Shown here in pieces: positions 54,408 to 61,280 of a DNA stretch of 64,000 nt. The stretch is taken from positions 1-64,000 of the forward strand of contig NZ_JABWGQ010000027.1 of the NCBI RefSeq assembly GCF_014595975.1, read 5' to 3'. The translations under genes were made by a program, and so were the position numbers. Source of the stretch: Sphingopyxis sp. LK2115. GTDB lineage: Bacteria; Pseudomonadota; Alphaproteobacteria; Sphingomonadales; Sphingomonadaceae. Position 1 is the first letter of the stretch. Each line of letters starts with the position of its first letter. The notes beneath the pieces are model-generated. The model had not been told where the DNA came from. It made no database searches and saw only the letters and a list, made by a program, of their open reading frames with translations.

Positions 54408-54443
54408 AAAGGGCGGTGGGATTGCCCACCGCCCTTTCCTGTT
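54408..54443. terminator. Bidirectional terminator between M48 and Flp pilin genes
   Basis: AAAGGGCGGTGGG (54408-54420) and CCCACCGCCCTTT (54425-54437) form a 13-bp stem with loop ATTG, followed by TTTCCTGTTT on the plus strand and TTTCTTAT on the minus strand. A further 8-bp stem at 54448-54467 lies on the Flp side. It serves both convergent genes. Confidence 0.85.
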
Positions 54444-54479
54444 TCGCTGCGCGCCGAACGGCGCGCAAGACATCGACGA

Positions 54480-54644
54480 TTAGGCGTCGAGGTTTTCCGA
54501 AACTTCGTTGAAGGTGTTGCTGACGCTGTTGCCGACGAGGCCCATGGCCGAGATACCGGCGACGGCGATGAGGGCCGCGATCAGGCCATATTCGATGGCG
54601 GTGGCGGCTTTGGTGTCGCGAACGAACTTCTTGATGAACTTCAT
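54480..54644 (-). CDS. Flp-family type IVb pilin (small)
   Basis: A 54-aa pilin: MKFIKKFVRDTKAATAIEYGLIAALIAV, with the Flp signature of a basic head, the prepilin-like hydrophobic helix and a Glu at position 5 after the cleavage region (IEYGLIAALI). The tail is short and Ser/Asn-rich. No tad/cpa assembly genes lie in this window. Two pilin genes here, both on the minus strand, 147 bp apart. Confidence 0.85.
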   Translation of the reverse strand: MKFIKKFVRDTKAATAIEYGLIAALIAVAGISAMGLVGNSVSNTFNEVSENLDA

Positions 54645-54791
54645 GACTGGTCTCCTGATATCACTTACCCTGTTGACGGTCTGGTCTGGGTCAACATGAA
54701 CGGTGTAGGTCGAATAGGTTTTGAAAATCTTAATGGGCCTTATGCGATCCGGTCGGTGTTCCGGCCGAAAACGGGACAGTCGATCACCTCC

Positions 54792-54962
54792 CTACATATT
54801 GGCGTCGGCGGCGTTGGAAACATTGCCCCACATGCTGTTGGTTGAATTGGCGACATTGCCTACGGCGACGACGGCCGCCAGAAAGATAAGGGCCAGGATC
54901 AGCCCATATTCCACGGCTGTGGCGGCTCTGGTCGACCGCATCAGCCTGTAAAGGTTGCGCAT
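54792..54962 (-). CDS. Flp-family type IVb pilin (small), second copy
   Basis: A 56-aa pilin: LYRLMRSTRAATAVEYGLILALIFLAAVVAVGN, with the same Flp signature (AATAVEYGLI) and a tail NSTNSMWGNVSNAADANM. It differs from the neighbour at 54480 in the tail and in the hydrophobic helix, so it is a diverged paralogue, not a recent copy. Confidence 0.85.
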   Translation of the reverse strand: MRNLYRLMRSTRAATAVEYGLILALIFLAAVVAVGNVANSTNSMWGNVSNAADANM

Positions 54963-55027
54963 TGTTCCACCCCTGCTTGAAGTGTAGTTCCCGAGGATGC
55001 CGAGGATCGCACAGGAAGGTTAACAAT

Positions 55028-55456
55028 TTGTCCGTCGCCAGCCCCGGAAAACCGCCAAAAACCTCGCTTGTCGTCGTCGCCGCGGCGCTCGTCGATCGCG
55101 ACGGCCGACTGCTTGTCCAGCAGCGGCCCGAGGGACTGGCGATGGCCGGGCTGTGGGAGTTTCCGGGGGGCAAGATCGAAGCCGGCGAGACGCCCGAAGC
55201 GGGCTTGATCCGCGAGCTCGACGAGGAACTGGGTATCGACGTGGATCAGGCGTGCCTCGCGCCCGCCTGCTTCGCGAGCGACATGCTCGGTGACCGACAT
55301 TTGCTCCTGTTGCTTTATGTTTGCCGCAAATGGCGCGGAACGCCGGTGGCGCGACACGCAAGCGCGCTGCGCTGGGTGCGTCCGGTCGAGCTTCACGGCC
55401 TTGCGATGCCGCCCGCCGACAAGCCGCTGATCGGATTGCTGGAGGCGTTGATCTGA
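55028..55456 (+). CDS. mutT: NUDIX hydrolase of the MutT type
   Basis: A 142-aa NUDIX pyrophosphohydrolase; it most likely removes 8-oxo-dGTP. The NUDIX box GGKIEAGETPEAGLIRELDEELGI fits the pattern GX5EX7REUXEEXGU. ASALRWVRPVELHGLAMPPADKPLI is the usual MutT C-terminal part. The start is TTG at 55028 after AGGAAGG (55013-55019); extending to 54962 overlaps a pilin start antisense. Confidence 0.85.
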   Translation: MSVASPGKPPKTSLVVVAAALVDRDGRLLVQQRPEGLAMAGLWEFPGGKIEAGETPEAGLIRELDEELGIDVDQACLAPACFASDMLGDRHLLLLLYVCRKWRGTPVARHASALRWVRPVELHGLAMPPADKPLIGLLEALI

Positions 55457-55465
55457 GCGTTCACC

Positions 55466-55481
55466 CCCCGCGAAAGCGGGG
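55466..55481 (+). repeat. GAAA-loop hairpin after mutT
   Basis: CCCCGC/GCGGGG, 6-bp stem closed by the stable tetraloop GAAA, 9 bases after the mutT stop. It converges with the methyltransferase gene and may stabilise or end the mutT transcript. It resembles the CCCCGCGAA...GCGGG core of family A repeats. Confidence 0.5.
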
Positions 55482-55538
55482 ACCGCAGGGCGCCCGGCGC
55501 AAGGCCGATAGCGGCTCCGGCCTCCACGGCGGAGACGG

Positions 55539-56390
55539 TCATTTCTTCGGCTTCAACGCTTCTGCCAGCGACGCGGTGCCGCTGCCCCGCCGCGCGGGCT
55601 GCGGCTGGTCGGGGTGCGGCGCCCAGCCGCTGAAATGGACGATGCGAAAGGCTTCGGCGATGCGGCCATCGGGGTCGGCGGCGGCGGCGAAGGCGGCGGC
55701 GATGCGCGCCGCCTCGTCGCGTGTCAGCGGCGGCGGCGCGGGATACAGGCGGCTCGACAGACCCGCGGCGCGCAGGTCGCGCACCAGTGCGAACCAGTCG
55801 CCGTAGCGCACGCTCAGGGCCTCGACATCGACCACTGGCAAGGCAAAGCCGATGCGCTGGAGCAGATTGCCCATCGCGGCTAGGTCGATCTGTGGGTGCA
55901 TTCGCGCGATCGGGCGCACACCGTCGGCCATCACCGCGCGGCGCAGCCGCGGGAGGCTGCCGTCGCCGACGAAGGCGCCGAGAAGCAGCCCGTCGGGCGC
56001 GAGCAGCGCGCGCAGACGCAACAGCGCGCCGGGGACGTCGTTGACGCTGTCGAGCCCGCCCGGCCAGACGATCAGGTCGAAGTGTCCGAAAGGCAGGTCG
56101 ATCGCGTCGGCCTCGACCGGAATGGCACCCATCCGCGCGGCGAGCCGCGGCGCGGCTTCGACGATGCAAATGTCGGTGCCGGTCGCGCGCAGCCGGTCGA
56201 TGAGCGCCGCATCGTGCGCGCCGACGACCAGCGTGCGCGGAAACACGCGCGTCACCATCGCCAGCCGGTCGAGCAGCGTTTCGGCGATGATCGGCGCAAG
56301 GAAATTGGCGTGGGCGGGCAGGCGCGCAAGGCGGTCGCGCTGTGCGCGGTGACGGGCAGAGGAAAAGAGCGGGCGGGGCGGCTGCGACAT
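55539..56390 (-). CDS. BioC/NDUFAF5-like SAM-dependent methyltransferase
   Basis: A 283-aa methyltransferase of the BioC-NDUFAF5 type common in alphaproteobacteria. ARHRAQRDRLARLPAHANFLAPIIAETLLDRL opens the domain, with LVVGAHDAALIDRLRATGTDICIVEAAPRLAARM (SAM loop) and FDLIVWPGGLDSVNDVPGALLRLRALLAPDGLLLGAF. It may aid complex I assembly or act on an acyl carrier. It is divergent from comF, 24 bp apart. Confidence 0.8.
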   Translation of the reverse strand: MSQPPRPLFSSARHRAQRDRLARLPAHANFLAPIIAETLLDRLAMVTRVFPRTLVVGAHDAALIDRLRATGTDICIVEAAPRLAARMGAIPVEADAIDLPFGHFDLIVWPGGLDSVNDVPGALLRLRALLAPDGLLLGAFVGDGSLPRLRRAVMADGVRPIARMHPQIDLAAMGNLLQRIGFALPVVDVEALSVRYGDWFALVRDLRAAGLSSRLYPAPPPLTRDEAARIAAAFAAAADPDGRIAEAFRIVHFSGWAPHPDQPQPARRGSGTASLAEALKPKK

Positions 56391-56414
56391 GCGTCGCTTG
56401 TGCCGTTCCCGGCG

Positions 56415-57290
56415 ATGCTTCACAAGCGGACGATGACGAATGCGACGGGGGATGGGACAATATCGGACGTCGGCAATGGCGCCGCGTGGCAGCTTTTTCG
56501 CGTGACCGCGCGCGCGATCGTCGATTATGCCCTGCCGCCCCGTTGCGCCGGCTGCGGCGCAATCGTTGGCGAGGATCACCAATTTTGCCTCGCCTGCTGG
56601 TCGTCGCTCGATTTTCTGGGCGATCCCTGCTGCGCCTCCTGTTCGCTGCCGCTTCCATTGGCGCTGCCCGGCGATCGGATGATGTGCGGCGCCTGCCTGG
56701 CCGACGCGCCGCCGTTCGCGGGGGCGCCGGCCGCCGTTGCTTATGGCCCGGTGGCGCGGACGGTGGCGCTGCGGCTTAAATATGGTCGGCGGACGGGGCA
56801 CGCCCGCCTGATGGCGCGTCTGATGGCGCGGTCGCTCGCCACGCTGGGACCGATCGACGCGATGCTGCTCGTCCCGGTGCCGCTGCATCGCTGGCGGCTC
56901 TGGTCGCGCGGGTTCAACCAGGCGGCGCTTATCGCCGACGAACTGACGCGATTGACCGGAGTGCCGCACGATCATCACTTATTGCGGCGCGTCAAGGCGA
57001 CGGCTTCGCTCCGCGGCAAGGGGCGGCGCGAACGCGAGCGCGTCGTTGCAGGGGCCTTTGCGCTCGCCGATGGTGCCAGCGCGCGGGCGGCGGGCCGCCA
57101 CCTGATATTGGTCGACGATGTTCATGCCAGCGGCGCAACGCTGCGCGCCGCCGCACGAGTGCTGCGGCGAAGCGGTGCGGCACGCGTGTCGGCGCTGACC
57201 TGGGCGCGTGTGCTGCCCGATGCGGCAACGGGCAACGAAATTGACATTGCCTCGTTGGATTCCGATATGGACCGCAGGATGACAGGATAG
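56415..57290 (+). CDS. comF: ComF-family phosphoribosyltransferase-like protein
   Basis: A roughly 291-aa protein. Zinc-finger cysteines at the N-terminus (CAGCG, CLAC, CCASC, CGAC) precede a PRTase domain with VPVPLHRWRLWSRGFNQAALIADEL and the PRPP-like loop LILVDDVHASGATL. In naturally competent bacteria it is needed for transformation. The start may be ATG 56415 or 56433. It precedes grxC by 4 bp. Confidence 0.85.
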   Translation: MLHKRTMTNATGDGTISDVGNGAAWQLFRVTARAIVDYALPPRCAGCGAIVGEDHQFCLACWSSLDFLGDPCCASCSLPLPLALPGDRMMCGACLADAPPFAGAPAAVAYGPVARTVALRLKYGRRTGHARLMARLMARSLATLGPIDAMLLVPVPLHRWRLWSRGFNQAALIADELTRLTGVPHDHHLLRRVKATASLRGKGRRERERVVAGAFALADGASARAAGRHLILVDDVHASGATLRAAARVLRRSGAARVSALTWARVLPDAATGNEIDIASLDSDMDRRMTG

Positions 57291-57294
57291 GCAC

Positions 57295-57555
57295 ATGGCC
57301 AGGATCGAAGTATATACAAAGGCTTTCTGCCCCTATTGCACGCGGGCCAAGCAGTTGCTCGATGCCAAGGGCGCCGATTTCAGCGAAATCGACGTGACGA
57401 TGGACCGCGCGGGTTTCGAGGCCATGGTCGCACGCGCCGGCGGGCGGCGCACGGTGCCGCAGGTGTTTATCGACGACCGCCACGTTGGCGGCAGCGACGA
57501 CCTCGCAGCGCTCGATGCGAAGGGCGAACTCGACGCGTTGATCGGACGCGCCTAG
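57295..57555 (+). CDS. grxC: Glutaredoxin 3
   Basis: An 86-aa glutaredoxin. The active site is Cys12-Pro-Tyr-Cys15, with TVPQVFIDDRHVGGSDDL holding the cis-Pro and glutathione groove. It reduces disulfides and glutathione mixed disulfides. It lies between comF and the DUF1178 gene in one transcript. Confidence 0.95.
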   Translation: MARIEVYTKAFCPYCTRAKQLLDAKGADFSEIDVTMDRAGFEAMVARAGGRRTVPQVFIDDRHVGGSDDLAALDAKGELDALIGRA

Positions 57556-57566
57556 GAGACGCAGCC

Positions 57567-58034
57567 ATGATCGTGTTCGATCTTTGTTGCGCCGCTGGCG
57601 ATCATCGGTTCGAAGCCTGGTTCGCGAGCAGCGACAGCTTTGTCGATCAGCAGGCGCGCAGGCTGATCGCTTGCCCGGTTTGCGGCGACAGCGACGTTCG
57701 AAAGGCGGTGATGGCGCCGCGCGTCGGGGTAAAGTCGAACCAGCAGATTGTATCGAAACCCCCGGCGGCGGAACCCGTCGACGGCGAACCGTCACCCGCG
57801 CTTATGCGCCGCGTGATTGCCGAAATCGCCGCCCGACAGGCCGAGATGCTGCCGCACTCGCGCTGGGTCGGCCGCGATTTCGCGGCCGCGGCGCGCGCGA
57901 TGCACGAAGGACGTGTGGCGGAAAAACCGATCCACGGCCAGGCGTCGCCTGAGGAGGCCGAGGCGTTGCGCGAAGACGGCATCGCCGCCATGCCTTTGCT
58001 TGTTCCCATCGTGCCGCCCGACGCCGTTAATTGA
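57567..58034 (+). CDS. DUF1178-family protein
   Basis: A 155-aa protein of unknown function common in alphaproteobacteria. It begins MIVFDLCCAAGDHRFEAWFASSDSF with CPVCGDSDV, a zinc-ribbon-like CxxC pair; the earlier cysteines (LCCA) could complete it. The C-terminal half is helical (RRVIAEIAARQAEMLPHSRWVGRDFAAAARAMHEG). It is the last gene before the tRNA. Confidence 0.8.
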   Translation: MIVFDLCCAAGDHRFEAWFASSDSFVDQQARRLIACPVCGDSDVRKAVMAPRVGVKSNQQIVSKPPAAEPVDGEPSPALMRRVIAEIAARQAEMLPHSRWVGRDFAAAARAMHEGRVAEKPIHGQASPEEAEALREDGIAAMPLLVPIVPPDAVN

Positions 58035-58044
58035 TCCAAGTTGA

Positions 58045-58074
58045 TTGACGCTGAACGCGCGGCCCCGCTACACG
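58045..58074 (+). promoter_or_regulatory. Probable promoter of the tRNA-Arg gene
   Basis: TTGACG (58045-58050) and GCTACA (58067-58072) are 16 bases apart, 11 bases before the tRNA. This matches the strong TTGAC / CTACA pattern often seen at alphaproteobacterial tRNA genes. Confidence 0.6.
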
Positions 58075-58083
58075 GGCCCCGAC

Positions 58084-58160
58084 GCGCCCGTAGCTCAGCA
58101 GGATAGAGCATCAGATTCCTAATCTGGGGGCCACAGGTTCGAATCCTGTCGGGCGCGCCA
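58084..58160 (+). tRNA. tRNA-Arg (anticodon CCT)
   Basis: A 77-nt cloverleaf. Acceptor GCGCCCG pairs with CGGGCGC; D stem GCTC/GAGC; anticodon stem TCAGA/TCTGG with loop TTCCTAA and anticodon CCT (reads AGG); T arm ACAGG TTCGAAT CCTGT; encoded CCA at the end. The 3' half doubles as the end of an integrated element. Confidence 0.95.
58119..58160. other. Candidate attachment-site core in the tRNA 3' half
   Basis: The recombinase gene on the minus strand ends inside the tRNA: codons 553-565 and the stop TAG (58119-58121) are the antisense of tRNA bases 36-77. Elements that integrate here keep the tRNA intact by carrying its 3' end. The exact crossover is not known. Confidence 0.6.
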
Positions 58161-59816
58161 TTTCGGTTCAAAGGCACGAACGCCTAGCACCGCCGCCTCT
58201 ACGCCAGAGGCGGCGGTTAGGGCTCGGAGCAGCTCGCTCCGCAGCCCACGGATGCGGACCTCCTTCCGGCTCACCACTTCAACCCGCTGCGCCACGGCGC
58301 GAACCTGATCGCGGGCGAACGTGCCGTCGCCCTGCCGCAGCTTCTTTTTGAGGGCGGCCGCGAAGGCGCGCAGGCTCTCCGGCGTGATCGCCGGGCCGAT
58401 CTTCGCGATATGGGCCAAGGCGCGCTCGGAATCGCCCTTGGCCTGGTCGCGCGTCGCGGTGAGCTCGGCGATACGATCCTTGAGCGATGGATCGCTCACG
58501 TCGATGACGCCGTTCTCAATCGCATCATAGAGGCGCTTGAGCTTCGCTTCCGCCTCGGTCGCACGCCGCTCAAGGTCGGCGACATGCTCGCGGCGCTGGT
58601 TAACCCACTCGTCGCGGCGTTCGAGGATCTGATCCATCAGAGCTTCGAGCCGCACCGGGTCGAGCAGCCGGGCTTCGAGATGATCGACCACGGCCTCGTT
58701 GAGCCGGTCCATCGGCACCGTGATGCCGGGACAGCCGGTCGCACCCTGCCGCGCCTTCGTCGAGCAGGTATAATAGCGATATTCCCGCCCGACGCTGCTG
58801 GTGCCCGTGCGCAGCGTCATCGCGCCGCCGCAGCACGCGCAGAAGCAGATGCCGGTGAGCAGCGTCGGACCGCCCACCGCCATTGGCGCCATCATCTTCG
58901 GGCTGCGCGCCTTGAGCGAGCGCTGGACCGCCTCGAACTCGGCTTCCGAGACGATCGCCGGCACTTCCATGATGGCGTGCTCGCTCTCCGGCTTCGGCGT
59001 TTTCGTCTTGTGGTCGCGGGTGTTGAAGCGGTGCTGGCCGATATAGGTCGTGCGCGTGAGAACCTGATGCACCGCGCCCAAGCCCCAGCGCCCGCCATCG
59101 CGGGTGCGGATGTTGTTTTCGTTGAGCCAGGTGGCGATCGACTTGAGGCCCATGGGGCCGCGGTTATCGACGCCATTGAGCGCCATGCGGTAGATGCGGC
59201 GCACCGTCTCGGCCTGGATCGGGTCGATCTCCAGCTTCTTCTTGATCTTCGCGCCGCGCTCGCCGGCCGCGATCACGCGATAGCCGATCGGCGCGCGTGC
59301 GCCGTTCCAGAAGCCTTGCCGGGCATTCTCCTTCATCGCCCGCAAAGTGTGCTTGCCGTTCTCCTTTGACTGATACTCGTCGAACAGCGTCATGATCTGA
59401 CGCATCATCACGCTCATTGGATCGTCGCCCAGATCTTGCGTGATCGAGATGAGTCGCACCCCGTTCTTAGCCAGCTTGCGGACGTAGAACTCGAACTGGA
59501 ACTGGTCGCGGAAGAAGCGCGAGAAGCTGTGAACGAGAATGACGTTGAACGTCGGCGGCTTGACCATCGCCGCGTCGATCATCGCTTGGAAGGCTGGGCG
59601 ACGATCATCGGTCGCGGTGTTGCCCGGTTCGACGAACTCGGCCGCGACCTCCCAACCGCGCGACAGGCAGTAGTCTTCGATCTGACGACGCTGGTCGGGA
59701 ATCGACAAGTCGCTGTCGGCCTGCCGGCCTGTCGAAACGCGCAGGTAAAGAGCAGCGCGGGCGGTCGCGACGACCGGCGCCTCATCCTCGTGTCGTCGCA
59801 AGACGGCCTTGGTCAT
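58119..59816 (-). CDS. Large serine recombinase/integrase
   Basis: A 565-aa site-specific recombinase. The resolvase domain has the catalytic Ser28 in AALYLRVSTGRQADSDLS and the Arg set in VHSFSRFFRDQ. The recombinase domain (YRVIAAGERGAKIKKKLEIDPIQAETVRRIYRM) follows. A zinc ribbon has Cys326, Cys328/329, Cys351 and Cys362, and a coiled coil spans about 400-470. The last 13 residues (WRARQDSNLWPPD) are read from the antisense of the tRNA, so the natural C-terminus depends on the site. GAGGAGTG is the ribosome site. Confidence 0.9.
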   Translation of the reverse strand: MTKAVLRRHEDEAPVVATARAALYLRVSTGRQADSDLSIPDQRRQIEDYCLSRGWEVAAEFVEPGNTATDDRRPAFQAMIDAAMVKPPTFNVILVHSFSRFFRDQFQFEFYVRKLAKNGVRLISITQDLGDDPMSVMMRQIMTLFDEYQSKENGKHTLRAMKENARQGFWNGARAPIGYRVIAAGERGAKIKKKLEIDPIQAETVRRIYRMALNGVDNRGPMGLKSIATWLNENNIRTRDGGRWGLGAVHQVLTRTTYIGQHRFNTRDHKTKTPKPESEHAIMEVPAIVSEAEFEAVQRSLKARSPKMMAPMAVGGPTLLTGICFCACCGGAMTLRTGTSSVGREYRYYTCSTKARQGATGCPGITVPMDRLNEAVVDHLEARLLDPVRLEALMDQILERRDEWVNQRREHVADLERRATEAEAKLKRLYDAIENGVIDVSDPSLKDRIAELTATRDQAKGDSERALAHIAKIGPAITPESLRAFAAALKKKLRQGDGTFARDQVRAVAQRVEVVSRKEVRIRGLRSELLRALTAASGVEAAVLGVRAFEPKWRARQDSNLWPPD

Positions 59817-59834
59817 GACGCTTCACTCCTCACT

Positions 59835-60080
59835 TCACGGTAGCGGCCCCAACAGCTTGTCCAGCTCCTGCCGCATGTGGCCTTCGATCGCGCGCAATTC
59901 CGCGTCGCCGATCGGAACTTGCTCGGGCCAATCGTCGGTGACGACGATCTGCCCATCATCCTCGCGCGCTCGGCGCGAAGCCCGGCGTGGCGCGACGCGG
60001 TTGGTGTAGTCATGCAGGTCATCCGGGCACTCGGCCCAGCGGCGAGGCGTGCGACGGCGGAGCTTGCGAGGAAGGGCCAT
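59835..60080 (-). CDS. Small element-borne protein of unknown function
   Basis: An 81-aa protein: basic head (MALPRKLRRRTPRRWAECPDDLHDYTNRVAPRRASRR) and acidic helical tail (DDGQIVVTDDWPEQVPIGDAELRAIEGHMRQELDKLLGPLP). The frame has normal codon use. No SD is clear. It lies between the toxin and the recombinase, 18 bp before the latter, and may assist recombination; that is only inferred from position. Confidence 0.55.
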   Translation of the reverse strand: MALPRKLRRRTPRRWAECPDDLHDYTNRVAPRRASRRAREDDGQIVVTDDWPEQVPIGDAELRAIEGHMRQELDKLLGPLP

Positions 60081-60162
60081 CGCGGCAGGCTGCCGCGCGA
60101 CCGCATCCCGCGCAAAGCCTCTCGCGGGGCGAAGCGCAGATAGGGGCGCGCGACGGCGGGCG

Positions 60163-60585
60163 TCATGCTTCGCCCCACGGATCGACGACTGTGATCCCAC
60201 ATTCGGCAAAGTCGCGCACATTACGAGTCGCCAGCCGCGCGCCGCGCGAGCGCACGATCGCCGCGATTTGCGCGTCAATCTGGCTGATCGGCTTGCCGCC
60301 CTGTTTCCGCCTGGCGGCGATCTCGGGATATGCAAGCGCCGCTTCGGTATCGAACGGCAGCACGCGGCCTGCCAAATCGACCTCGAACATCGGACGCGCA
60401 GCCGCCAGCAGATCATCGCGGCGGCGTCCCTCGGGAAGCAGCGCCAAGCCATAGAAGATTTCCGCCTGTGTCAGCGTCGTCGTGAACACGCCTGCCATCG
60501 GCTGCTCGGCGATCCACGCCATGACTGTCGGGTCAGGCTCGCGCCGCATCAGCTCCGAAATGACGTTGGTGTCGAGGACGATCAT
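60163..60585 (-). CDS. PIN-domain toxin (VapC/FitB type)
   Basis: A 140-aa ribonuclease-type toxin. The acid residues of the PIN site are Asp5 (VLDTNVISEL), Glu42 (TQAEIFYGLALL), Asp104 (ISQIDAQIAAI) and Asp125 (TRNVRDFAECGI). FitB/VapC toxins cut tRNA or rRNA, and the start overlaps the antitoxin stop by 4 bp. It probably stabilises the element. Confidence 0.9.
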   Translation of the reverse strand: MIVLDTNVISELMRREPDPTVMAWIAEQPMAGVFTTTLTQAEIFYGLALLPEGRRRDDLLAAARPMFEVDLAGRVLPFDTEAALAYPEIAARRKQGGKPISQIDAQIAAIVRSRGARLATRNVRDFAECGITVVDPWGEA

Positions 60586-60827
60586 TCGCCGAAGTCCACC
60601 GGCCGGATCGCCTCACGGGGCAGGTCAGGCAGATCGACGCCGCCCAGCGCGCCGAAGCGCTCATTGATGGCCTGGCCCAGATTGCGAGGGCGCGGGATTT
60701 CGGTCGAGAGCGCCGAGCGCAGGATGTCGCGCGCCTCGTCTTCCATAGAACGGCCGTGCATTGCCGCGCGCAGGCGCAGGCGATTTTTGATCGCATCGTC
60801 GATGTTTCGGATCGTCATGACCGCCAT
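60582..60827 (-). CDS. Ribbon-helix-helix antitoxin (FitA/VapB type)
   Basis: An 81-aa RHH protein: MTIRNIDDAIKNRLRLRAAMHGRSMEDEARDILRSAL is the FitA-like DNA-binding half, and the C-terminal tail (GGVDLPDLPREAIRPVDFG) would wrap the toxin. GGAGGT precedes the ATG at 60827. It represses its own operon with the toxin. A palindrome at 60841-60851 is the likely site. Confidence 0.85.
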   Translation of the reverse strand: MAVMTIRNIDDAIKNRLRLRAAMHGRSMEDEARDILRSALSTEIPRPRNLGQAINERFGALGGVDLPDLPREAIRPVDFGE

Positions 60828-60840
60828 GCTGACCTCCATA

Positions 60841-60851
60841 AGTCAATGACT
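60841..60851. promoter_or_regulatory. Palindrome upstream of the FitA-type antitoxin
   Basis: AGTCAATGACT is a perfect 11-bp palindrome, 14 bases before the antitoxin start. A related AGTCGATGA follows at 60860-60868. Spaced half-sites are normal for RHH repressors. Confidence 0.55.
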
Positions 60852-60868
60852 GCATGTTAGTCGATGAA

Positions 60869-61280
60869 GGTATAAATTGCAAGATGGGGTTGGCGCCTCC
60901 CTGCGGGACCGCCGCTCTATCTCCGCTGCGCTGCGACCGAACCCCTGACGGGTTTCGGCCCTGCCGGGTGACGATCAGCATGGCGGGCGGCGCTGGTGCG
61001 CCGGTCGGTCAATCCGCCCCGCGGATTGAGGTTCTTCCAGGCTGCGGAGATCGGCCAAGGCTGCGCCGGCCGATCGCATTGGCGGTCGTTGCACTCCCCG
61101 AGATGGGGTGGGCGTCGCTTCCCTCTAGGCCCGCCGCGCCGGGCCGCAACGCGCGTGCCGCGCTTACCTCCTCTGCGTTCCGGCCCTGCGGGTGCTGCCC
61201 GGCTCCGCCGGCGGGCCTGCCGGTCGCTCTTTCGCCGCCCACCCCATTCCGGGGTGAGTGCGGTTTGAAGGAGAAGTGTG
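60869..61280. other. 412-bp GC-rich gene-free leader before the ParB-like gene
   Basis: No coding frame looks real. Repeats are visible: GATGGGGT at 60883-60890 and again at 61102-61109 (as GATGGGGTTGGCG and GATGGGGTGGGCG), and a perfect 12-bp inverted repeat ATGGGGTGGGCG (61103-61114) / CGCCCACCCCAT (61236-61247). A short hairpin CACCCC/GGGGTG (61240-61256) lies near the ribosome site. It could be a promoter-operator region or a partition site for the ParB-like protein. Confidence 0.4.

Noticed and set aside
57647-58177. 176-aa minus-strand frame starting with GAPDRIRTCGPQIRN-like residues
   Set aside because: Its N-terminal part is the antisense of the tRNA in another frame and the rest is antisense to the DUF1178 gene; a well-known artefact.
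59813-60202. 129-aa alternative frame over the small element gene
   Set aside because: Its composition (Arg, Ser, Thr without acidic residues) is that of an out-of-frame reading. The 81-aa frame has balanced composition.
60869-61280. Small coding frames in the ParB leader
   Set aside because: Short frames on both strands lack ribosome sites and have low-complexity Arg/Pro composition.
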